This document shows, in pieces, positions 1-5,745 of a DNA stretch of 12,680 nucleotides (position 1 is its first letter; each line of letters opens with the position of its first letter). The position numbers and the translations under genes are program-made. The stretch covers positions 1 through 12,680 of the forward strand of contig DJPO01000065.1 of NCBI GenBank assembly GCA_002437405.1, given 5' to 3'. A model generated the notes under the pieces. It searched no databases and had not been told where the DNA came from. It saw only the letters and a list, made by a program, of their open reading frames with translations. The stretch comes from Opitutia bacterium UBA6410 (lineage in GTDB: Bacteria; Verrucomicrobiota; Verrucomicrobiia; Opitutales; Intestinicryptomonadaceae).

Positions 1-1
1 T

Positions 2-325
2 CCACAATCTTTGACGAAGAGCCGAGAAATCGAAGCTTTGATGACAAAGCCCAAGCTTACCAAAGCCGAAGACGATTATCTTGAATTGCTTTTCGTCCTC
101 GTCGAAAACTTCGAAAAGAAGGCGTATCCGTTGCCCAAGCCTACGCCGCAGGAAATGGTGCAATACCTTATGGACGAGTTCGGCTACACGAAAAAAGACC
201 TCGAAAAACAGCTTGGCGCGCCGTCGCGGGTTTCCGAATTTCTGAACGGGAAACGCAAGCTAACGCTCAATATGATTCGCAACTTGCACAAAAACTGGGG
301 CGCGCCCGTCGAAGCGTTGATATAA
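2..325 (+). CDS. higA: HigA-type antitoxin / HTH transcriptional regulator (5' end outside window)
   Basis: This is the C-terminal part of a small helix-turn-helix protein of the HigA antitoxin type (COG5499-like). The frame is open to the left edge. The TTG at 11 and ATG at 41 are probably internal, because the family usually has another 15-30 residues ahead of the segment EIEALM. Counting from the TTG at 11, residues 45-58 are a helix that introduces the HTH, residues 60-80 hold the HTH with the diagnostic SRVSEFLNGKRKLT segment, and the protein ends in a helix finishing GAPVEALI. In this family the antitoxin binds the HigB mRNA-cleaving toxin and represses its own promoter. In higBA operons the toxin gene lies upstream, so a partner would be just left of this window and cannot be seen. 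A solitary regulator is the alternative. The family call is good; the toxin-antitoxin role is inferred. Confidence 0.8.
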   Translation, partial: PQSLTKSREIEALMTKPKLTKAEDDYLELLFVLVENFEKKAYPLPKPTPQEMVQYLMDEFGYTKKDLEKQLGAPSRVSEFLNGKRKLTLNMIRNLHKNWGAPVEALI

Positions 326-350
326 TAAAAATTCAATCTATTCTCCCTAC

Positions 351-382
351 AAAAAAAGCGGTCGGCTTTGCTCCGACCGCTT
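351..382 (-). terminator. Rho-independent terminator of the esterase gene
   Basis: A perfect 10-bp inverted repeat, AAGCGGTCGG (356-365) against CCGACCGCTT (373-382), encloses a 7-nt loop. Read on the minus strand the stem is followed by a run of T (the complement of the A-run at 351-357), the classic intrinsic terminator layout. It lies 15 nt beyond the stop codon of the minus-strand esterase gene. On the + strand no T-run follows the stem, so it should not efficiently stop transcription coming from the antitoxin gene. Confidence 0.9.
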
Positions 383-397
383 GGGGATAAAAATCCG

Positions 398-2335
398 CTA
401 TTTTGAATTTACCAGAAAATTTCTGATTCGGCACGCGTTCCCGACGCTTTTCGGATTTTTTTCGCCCGAGATTTTCAGAACCAATTTGTGCTTTCCCGCC
501 GCCAAATCGTCCGCGAGCATGTATGCCCACGGGAGGTGGTAGTCTTTGCTCCATTGGGTGAACGTGTCGAGCTTGCGGAAGGGCGCGCCGTCTATCGAGT
601 ACTCCAAAATTCCCGCGTCGGGGCCGGTCGTGCAGAAAATCCCGATTGCCGTTCCGTCGAAATCGAGGTTCAGCGTCGCGCCAGCAGTTTCGGCGACCAA
701 CATCGAGACTTCGACGAATCCGTTGCGCGTCCGCGCTTTGGGGGCGTCGGGGCGCGGAGTCCATTTGGGGTCGAGCTTCCAGCCCGAGACGATTTCCGCA
801 TTTTTTATGTCCAGAAATTTCCCGTTCGAGTAGCTGAATTTGTCGAGCGGGGCGGGGATTTTATGCGGCGCGGGGGTTTTGTCTTTCGATTTCAGATAAA
901 GCTCGTCGATAATCCGCGCGACGGCGGCGGCGTAGAATTTGTGCCCGAACGGCTTGGGGTGCGTGCCGCCGAATGTGTCCCAGTCGAATTCGCCGTCCTT
1001 CATTCTCTGTGCGATTTCGGCGACGAGGTCGGCGGACGGAATGTCGTAGTGCTTGGCGACCTTTTCGTGGTTCTCGACGACGTCGATTTTCCCGCCGCGC
1101 TGGGCGGGGGCGATGAACGGGTCGTAGATGAAGTGCAGCATTATTATGTCGCACTCGGGGTTGGCTTCGAGCGCGTGGCGCACGACGCCCTCCATTCCGC
1201 GGATTTGCGCGGTTGCGCCGAATCCGTTTGTGTGGTCGTTGACGGCGGCTTCGACAAACATTAGGTCGATTTTCCCCTTTTGCAAAACGTCGTTTTCGAG
1301 CCTGAAGGCGTGCGGCGTGCTGCCCGTCGAGCCTATCCCCGCGTAGACAAATTCGAATTCTGTGAACGGAAAACGCCTTTGCAGGTCGGCGGAGACCATA
1401 TTGCGCCACCCCTGCATTTCGGTAATCGAGCCGCCGACAAACGCCACGCGCCCGCGCTTTTGCGGCTCGAATTTCGCGAGGGAATTTGTGAGGCTTCCGC
1501 GCAGGTTGACGCGCTGCTTTTGCATATACGAGGGCTGCCTGCGGTTCATATAATCGACCGAAATTTGCGGGTTGGGGAGGCCGTGTGGGTGGTGCCCGAC
1601 CTTCGGCTTTATACTGAGCTCGCAAAGCCCGCCCGCCTTTACGAAAAGATTTCTGTATTTTTTGCCGTTCGACTCAAACGGAACTTCTTTGTCCGAGTCG
1701 CCGCAGACGAGCCACACGGGCTTACCCGACTTCGCGAGGTTTTCGTAATTGTCGATGGGAGAGCCCTTTGTTTGACCGTTGTCGGGCATTTCCCAGTTTT
1801 TGTAGTACTCAGCGCGGAGATTTGCGAGATAGTCGGGCTTGTACGGGGCTTTCATCGGCCAGACGGCGAAGTCGCAAACTGGGGCGTCGGCGTAGGCGAC
1901 GGCGATTTTGTCGGGGTTGCGGTTTGCCCAGCAAAGCGTGTACGCGCCCCCGCGGCTCATTCCCTCCATGTTCACCTTTTCGTTCAGCCCGAACTTTTTT
2001 ACGACGAAATCGTAAAATTTGTTGCCCAACTCCATCGACTTCGGGCTTGCGTAATAATGGGTAAATTCGCCGAAAACAAAATAGTAGCCTGCGTCGAGCA
2101 TCGCCAAGTCGAATGCGGGGAATGCCTCCATAAACGCGGGCTTCCAGAGCCACGCCTTGTCCGCGCGCGGCTTCTTCGGCTTGACGACTATCCCGTGGAC
2201 TCCGTTTAGCGTAAAATATTCGGCGTCGTGCCCCTTCCAGTTTGTGGGGTAGGTTTTCGTTTCGCCAATCGGCGCAGCTTGGGCGACAGCTGCAAGTGCG
2301 GAAAGCGCAAGCAAAGAAATCAATTTTGTTGTCAT
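398..2335 (-). CDS. Secreted two-domain esterase: alpha/beta hydrolase + SGNH/GDSL hydrolase
   Basis: This 645-residue protein begins with a Sec signal peptide (residues 1-20, hydrophobic core LISLLALSALAA, cleavage after AQA). Residues about 35-265 form an alpha/beta-hydrolase domain: nucleophile elbow GMSRGG with Ser127, acid candidate Asp213 or Asp215 in CGDSDKEVPF, and His candidates 248-251 in VGHHPHG. Residues about 295-480 are an SGNH domain: block I GGSIT with Ser303, block II glycine in YAGIGSTGS, block III Asn366 in VEAAVNDH, and block V His459 in GGTHP. Residues about 500-645 are a beta-rich domain resembling carbohydrate-esterase accessory modules. The usual Asp three residues before the SGNH His is Gly456. 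I infer a periplasmic or secreted carbohydrate deacylase, perhaps removing acetyl groups from plant or mucosal polysaccharide; the substrate is unknown. It appears monocistronic, with its own terminator. No Shine-Dalgarno precedes the ATG, which is placed by the signal peptide. Confidence 0.88.
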   Translation of the reverse strand: MTTKLISLLALSALAAVAQAAPIGETKTYPTNWKGHDAEYFTLNGVHGIVVKPKKPRADKAWLWKPAFMEAFPAFDLAMLDAGYYFVFGEFTHYYASPKSMELGNKFYDFVVKKFGLNEKVNMEGMSRGGAYTLCWANRNPDKIAVAYADAPVCDFAVWPMKAPYKPDYLANLRAEYYKNWEMPDNGQTKGSPIDNYENLAKSGKPVWLVCGDSDKEVPFESNGKKYRNLFVKAGGLCELSIKPKVGHHPHGLPNPQISVDYMNRRQPSYMQKQRVNLRGSLTNSLAKFEPQKRGRVAFVGGSITEMQGWRNMVSADLQRRFPFTEFEFVYAGIGSTGSTPHAFRLENDVLQKGKIDLMFVEAAVNDHTNGFGATAQIRGMEGVVRHALEANPECDIIMLHFIYDPFIAPAQRGGKIDVVENHEKVAKHYDIPSADLVAEIAQRMKDGEFDWDTFGGTHPKPFGHKFYAAAVARIIDELYLKSKDKTPAPHKIPAPLDKFSYSNGKFLDIKNAEIVSGWKLDPKWTPRPDAPKARTRNGFVEVSMLVAETAGATLNLDFDGTAIGIFCTTGPDAGILEYSIDGAPFRKLDTFTQWSKDYHLPWAYMLADDLAAGKHKLVLKISGEKNPKSVGNACRIRNFLVNSK

Positions 2336-2344
2336 AGTGAAACG

Positions 2345-2373
2345 ATGTTTTAAATAATAAAATAGTTTGTCAA
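2345..2373 (-). promoter_or_regulatory. Possible promoter of the esterase gene
   Basis: On the minus strand an exact TTGACA (2373-2368) lies about 33 nt upstream of the esterase ATG within A+T-rich DNA. At 17-nt spacing the -10 candidate is AAACAT, which matches TATAAT at only three positions, so only the -35 is convincing. The transcript would have a very short leader, consistent with the absence of a Shine-Dalgarno. If the organism uses a different promoter consensus, this match may be chance. Confidence 0.25.
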
Positions 2374-2516
2374 TAAAATACGCTTTTAATTTTTCTCAGG
2401 TATTTGTGATTTGGGAGGAAACGCTACACCTGCCTTCCTTGTTTTTGGGATATTTTCTTAAAAAAATTCAAATTCATTCTTGTATTGAAATGTGATGTAA
2501 TGTATTCCAACAAAAT

Positions 2517-3854
2517 ATGAGGGAAAATTTGATAGATACGCTTTCCGTTATCCGCGAAATAGGTTCGGGCGGTTTTGGTCGGGTCTATTTGGCGAAAGCC
2601 CCGTCGGGCGAATTGTATGCGTTGAAACAAATTTATACGACAGACCCGGCTTACTATAAAAAGGAAATAAAATCCTTAAAACTTTACAGCAAACTAACTC
2701 GGCAACTCGAGGCAAAAAATATAATCCCGATTTTGGACGTCCGAATTACCGACACGGTTGTAGAGTATCTGATGCCGCTTTCGGACGGGATTGGCGCAGA
2801 TTCCCCGCTCAATCAATCGTGGAAGCCCAAGACACTCACGTCGCTCGTTCTGACCCGCTACGAATCGGGCGGGACGTTTACGGCGAAGGAGGTTGTCGAA
2901 ATTTTCAAGCCGCTCTTGGAGGCGGTTGCCGCGCTGAACGAAGCGGGATTTATCCACCGCGACATCAAGCCCGACAACATTTTGTTTATCGGCGGCCAAC
3001 CGTATATCGCCGACATCGGGTTGTTGCGCGAGGACACCGATAGCGCGAGTTCAGTCGGGACTCCCGTTTATTCCCCGCCGTCGTGGTACACTAAAATAGC
3101 GGGCAATCCCGATATGTGGGGGATTGCGACGACGCTGTATTTCTTCCTTTCGGGAAATTCGCCCGACACGATAGGCCGCCCGAACTATATGTTCCCGAGC
3201 ACGAAGGAAAAAATGCCCAAGGACGACATCAAAGCGTGGCATCATTTCCACAGGGTAATTCTGCGCGCCACGCGCGAAAATCCGACCGAACGCTATTCCA
3301 CGATTTCCGATCTTGCCACCGATATTTTGGATACAAAAGAAAAGCGCAATGTCGTATATTTTTCGGAATACGCAACGGTTCAGCAATCGACGTCCATATT
3401 TTTGACAAGCGGGAGGGTAAACCGCAAAACCTATACGCTCTGTTTTATTTTGCTGTTTATACTCATAAATTTGCAAGGGTCTTATAATTCCGAATATGTC
3501 GTGGTGGGAACTTTTCTTGCGCTTATTCTTCATTGGCCTTTGTTTTCTTTATGCGCCAAACGTACACACGATGCGGGAATAGGTATTCTTTTTACGATAA
3601 CTACTTTCGTATTTATTTTTGCATTACGGTTTATTAATATATTATTAATAAACGGCGTATTGGCTTCTCCTGCGTTTTTCGACAATATTGTCAATCAACT
3701 GCATCAGGCTTCTGCAATCCCCAAACCTTTGATTACTTCTGCAATTTTGGATTCCATTAATTGGATTTTGTTTTATACGATTTTCGTATTCCTGCCCCAC
3801 AATAAGGGCACAAACAAATACGGTATACAATCCCAGCGTTTGAGCTTTTTTTAG
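2517..3854 (+). CDS. Ser/Thr protein kinase fused to a C-terminal DUF805 membrane domain
   Basis: Residues about 8-275 of this 445-residue protein are a Hanks-type kinase: glycine loop GSGGFG (16-21), ATP-anchoring Lys37 in ALKQI, catalytic loop HRDIKPDN (147-154, Asp149), and the metal-binding triplet as DIG (166-168) instead of DFG. The activation segment has GTPVYSPPSW and helix F has DMWGIA. All residues needed for phosphotransfer are present, so activity is expected. Residues about 298-440 form a DUF805-like module: entry motif SGRVNRKTY, about four membrane helices (306-320, 328-346, 356-380, 405-426), the signature KRTHDAGIG (348-356) and the closing NKGTNKYG. The kinase should therefore be cytoplasmic and held at the inner membrane by its C-terminus. 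It converges on an ECF sigma operon 53 bp away, a possible target (inference). The DUF805 half is visibly more A+T-rich than the kinase half. No Shine-Dalgarno is seen before the ATG; a start near residue 1 is required by the N-lobe. Confidence 0.92.
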   Translation: MRENLIDTLSVIREIGSGGFGRVYLAKAPSGELYALKQIYTTDPAYYKKEIKSLKLYSKLTRQLEAKNIIPILDVRITDTVVEYLMPLSDGIGADSPLNQSWKPKTLTSLVLTRYESGGTFTAKEVVEIFKPLLEAVAALNEAGFIHRDIKPDNILFIGGQPYIADIGLLREDTDSASSVGTPVYSPPSWYTKIAGNPDMWGIATTLYFFLSGNSPDTIGRPNYMFPSTKEKMPKDDIKAWHHFHRVILRATRENPTERYSTISDLATDILDTKEKRNVVYFSEYATVQQSTSIFLTSGRVNRKTYTLCFILLFILINLQGSYNSEYVVVGTFLALILHWPLFSLCAKRTHDAGIGILFTITTFVFIFALRFINILLINGVLASPAFFDNIVNQLHQASAIPKPLITSAILDSINWILFYTIFVFLPHNKGTNKYGIQSQRLSFF

Positions 3855-3907
3855 GGGTTTTTTTTCTCCAATCCAAAGAACACGGGGCGGGCGGTATTTC
3901 TGGAAAT

Positions 3908-4105
3908 TTAGTTGGACGGAGTTTCCTGCTGCCGCTCCTTGTTTTTCAGGAGGATTTTTTGCTCAACCGTATGTTTTATTTTTCTGAATTCTACGGTGTT
4001 GCGCTTTGCCTCAATCTCCTTATACGCCTGCTGTAATTCCGATATTACCGAATCTTCGTCTATCGGCTTTTGATTTGTTTTTGCTTCTTTGTCTGTATCT
4101 TTCAT
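3908..4105 (-). CDS. Small charged coiled-coil-like protein, coupled to the ECF sigma gene
   Basis: This short 65-residue gene starts at the ATG at 4105, two nt after the stop codon of the ECF sigma gene. It has the best ribosome binding site in the window, AAAGGAG eight nt before the ATG and lying inside the end of the sigma gene; this decides the start over longer readings of the same frame. The product is highly charged, has no signal peptide or membrane helix and no cysteine, and residues about 18-60 look like one long amphipathic helix (ISELQQAYKEIEAKR onward) ending in ERQQETPSN. I do not recognise a family. Its position and tight coupling suggest a partner or modulator of the sigma factor, for example a small anti-sigma or adaptor, but nothing in the sequence proves this. 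Confidence 0.7.
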   Translation of the reverse strand: MKDTDKEAKTNQKPIDEDSVISELQQAYKEIEAKRNTVEFRKIKHTVEQKILLKNKERQQETPSN

Positions 4106-4107
4106 TG

Positions 4108-4764
4108 TTAAAACTCCTTTCCGATATTTTCTTTTTCGTACTCTTCGCGCAATTTTTTGCGTATGCGGTATACCGCTTTGTCCACTTTCGTTCGGTCGAC
4201 GTTCAGCTCGTCGCAAATTTTCTGTATAGGCATATCCCGCAGAATGCGCATTTCGAAAATCAGTGCGGTTTCGGGGCTGTATGCTGGGCGTATCGACTCC
4301 CACAAATCCATAATTTGCGTGCGTCTGAATAGCTGCATTTCCTCGTCGTCCAGTTTCTTGAAATAGTCCTCCGTCGCGCCGTTTTCGCGTTGTAGCGCGC
4401 TTATTATTTCTATGGATTCTACGGAAATCGTCCGCTTTTTGTTTTGCTTGCGCAGGAAATCGACGGTTCGGCGCGTAACAATCTGCTTGAGAAAACCGCG
4501 GAAATAATGGTTGCCCGAAGGTTTGTATTTGCCGTCGGCAAACGCGTCAATCAGCGATGCGAAGGTGTTTGATACGATTTCGTCAATATCGCTGTCGGAG
4601 ACGGAGTTCCAGCCGAACTTTCGCAGGCTCTTTTTTGCCATCAATTTTACGATGTCGAAATAGACGTCGAAAAATATCTGCCACGAGTTGTTCCAAAGCT
4701 GGGTGTCGCCGTCTTTGCGCATTAGTTTTGAAATAACACTCTTTGGTGTGTTTAAGCAAATCAT
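4108..4764 (-). CDS. ECF-type RNA polymerase sigma factor
   Basis: This 218-residue extracytoplasmic-function sigma factor directs RNA polymerase to a dedicated promoter set. Region 2 covers about residues 27-107, with the core-binding helix DIDEIVSNTFASLI (59-72) and the -10 recognition part up to RRTVDFLRKQNKKR. A linker follows (about 110-160), then region 4 (163-208), with the HTH around MPIQKICDELNVDRTKVDKAVYRIRKKL. The N-terminal lead-in TPKSVISKLMRKDGDTQLWNN fits the S-x-I-x-x-L...D...W pattern of sigma factors known from Planctomycetes and Verrucomicrobia, supporting the ATG at 4764 rather than Met15. No anti-sigma of the zinc-finger or transmembrane type is adjacent. The neighbours are the 65-residue coupled gene and a convergent kinase, resembling ECF groups linked to Ser/Thr kinases. 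No clear Shine-Dalgarno; GATAAT ends six nt before the ATG, which would allow a leaderless transcript. Confidence 0.9.
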   Translation of the reverse strand: MICLNTPKSVISKLMRKDGDTQLWNNSWQIFFDVYFDIVKLMAKKSLRKFGWNSVSDSDIDEIVSNTFASLIDAFADGKYKPSGNHYFRGFLKQIVTRRTVDFLRKQNKKRTISVESIEIISALQRENGATEDYFKKLDDEEMQLFRRTQIMDLWESIRPAYSPETALIFEMRILRDMPIQKICDELNVDRTKVDKAVYRIRKKLREEYEKENIGKEF

Positions 4765-4891
4765 ACAAATATTATCGCTTCTTCTTTGAAAATCTCCCGC
4801 GTGATATTTTTTTGTGCGGCGGGGGCGGGTGTCGCCGCCGTGCGGGTCGGTTTGTTTTTTCCGTGCCGCAAAAGCCGTTCAGTCCCGATAT

Positions 4892-4924
4892 AAAAACGGG
4901 AGATTCCCGTTGGGGAATCTCCCG
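4892..4924 (-). terminator. Intrinsic terminator of the lepB-secA-lnt gene cluster
   Basis: A perfect 12-bp stem, CGGGAGATTCCC (4897-4908) against GGGAATCTCCCG (4913-4924), closes a 4-nt GTTG loop. On the minus strand it is followed by five T (complement of 4892-4896). It lies 21 nt past the stop codon of the acidic-tail gene, the last gene of the leftward cluster. A five-T tract also occurs on the + side (in CAATTTTTCG), so weak bidirectional action is possible. Confidence 0.88.
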
Positions 4925-4945
4925 CAATTTTTCGAAATTTATCGC

Positions 4946-5701
4946 TTAGTAGCGGTCGTCGTCATCGTCGTCGAGCGAGCCGAGGTCGTCGTCTGGGGTT
5001 CTGTATCCGCCGTATTCGTCCTCTTCGTCCTCGTCGTCGTCCCACTTCATCGTGTCGTCTTCTTCGAGGTCTTCGTCGTCCTCTTCGAGGTCTTCGATTT
5101 CGTCGTAGGTTTCCTCGTCTTCGGATTTTTTGTCCTCTTCGTCCTCGTCGTCGTCTTCGAGCGAGTACCCTTCGGGGACGTATTCGAGAATGTCCATTAC
5201 TTCGTGGAAGGCGTGAACCGCGCGGCCTTCCATGTAGTCGTTGGAGTAGTTTTCGCGGATTTCCTCTTCCAAATCGTCGATTTCAACGTCCTTTTCGAAC
5301 TGGAAGGTGTCGTTGAGCATTTTGACCTGAATGCGGGTGATGTGGTCGAGAAATTCGGCGTAGGGCGAGCGTTCGTCGTCGAGCGTGTCGGGCAGGAGGA
5401 AGAGCTGCTGTTCGTCGGCGTCGTAGACGGAGTCGGTGGTGCGGACGAGGCGCACTTCGTTCTTGTCGGTTTTCTTGTCAATCGAGAAGGGAATGAACGC
5501 CTTTTCGACGATTGTTTCGTCAAGCCCGTAGTCCTTGAGCCCGTCGAGTGTTTCGAGCATATGGGCGGCTTGGCGGGGGTCGATTACGCTGAGTCCGTCG
5601 ATGTCCCAGTTGATTTTGTCGCTGGTTTCGCTGACCCACCAGTTGAGGTCTTTGCCGAGTCTGGCTTTGCACCAGTTGAGTTTGGGGGAAATTTTTGCCA
5701 T
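4946..5701 (-). CDS. Unrecognised protein with extremely acidic C-terminal tail
   Basis: This 251-residue protein matches no family I recognise. Residues 1-180 look globular and soluble, with a tryptophan-rich start (NWCKARLGKDLNWWVSE), segments such as INWDIDGLSVIDPRQAAHML, and one cysteine (Cys11). From residue 181 it becomes a low-complexity acidic tail: I count 45 Asp or Glu in the last 71 residues, including a small internal repeat of DLEEDD. There is no signal peptide or membrane helix, so it is probably cytoplasmic. It is the last gene of the leftward lepB-secA-lnt cluster, starting 44 nt after the lnt stop, and is followed by a strong terminator, so it is probably cotranscribed. No Shine-Dalgarno is seen. 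A role in the export pathway, for instance as a chaperone or competitor for basic partners, is speculation from position and charge only. That it is a real gene is supported by the operon position, the terminator and sensible globular sequence. Confidence 0.82.
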   Translation of the reverse strand: MAKISPKLNWCKARLGKDLNWWVSETSDKINWDIDGLSVIDPRQAAHMLETLDGLKDYGLDETIVEKAFIPFSIDKKTDKNEVRLVRTTDSVYDADEQQLFLLPDTLDDERSPYAEFLDHITRIQVKMLNDTFQFEKDVEIDDLEEEIRENYSNDYMEGRAVHAFHEVMDILEYVPEGYSLEDDDEDEEDKKSEDEETYDEIEDLEEDDEDLEEDDTMKWDDDEDEEDEYGGYRTPDDDLGSLDDDDDDRY

Positions 5702-5745
5702 AGTTTTGATTTATCGTACGCGGCGGATTTTTTTGAACCGCGATT

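Noticed and set aside
1280..2209. A 309-codon open frame on the + strand
   Set aside because: It is antisense to the alpha/beta-hydrolase and SGNH coding region, whose motifs are clear; the antisense product has none.
2450..2516. Promoter for the kinase gene
   Set aside because: A TGTAATGT resembling an extended -10 is present, but no matching -35 at acceptable spacing and no Shine-Dalgarno, so nothing firm can be placed.
3832..3866. Possible terminator at the kinase stop, with two T-runs
   Set aside because: The T-runs are real, but the only stem is a broken CCC-AGC / GCT-GGG pairing with a long bulge, too weak to call.
4817..4840. G+C-rich inverted repeat CGGCGG...CCGCCG with T-rich sequence downstream on the + strand
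   Set aside because: No + strand gene ends nearby, the loop is 12 nt, and the run of G and C allows many alternative pairings, so I do not call a terminator.
4950..5165. Dense GTCGTC/TTCGTC repeats resembling a microsatellite or array
   Set aside because: They are the codons of the Asp/Glu tail in a continuous reading frame, with no regular repeat-spacer layout.
5719..5742. CGCGG...CCGCG inverted repeat in the lnt to acidic-gene gap
   Set aside because: Only 5 bp with a 14-nt loop and no T-run on the minus strand; it does not support a terminator between these genes.
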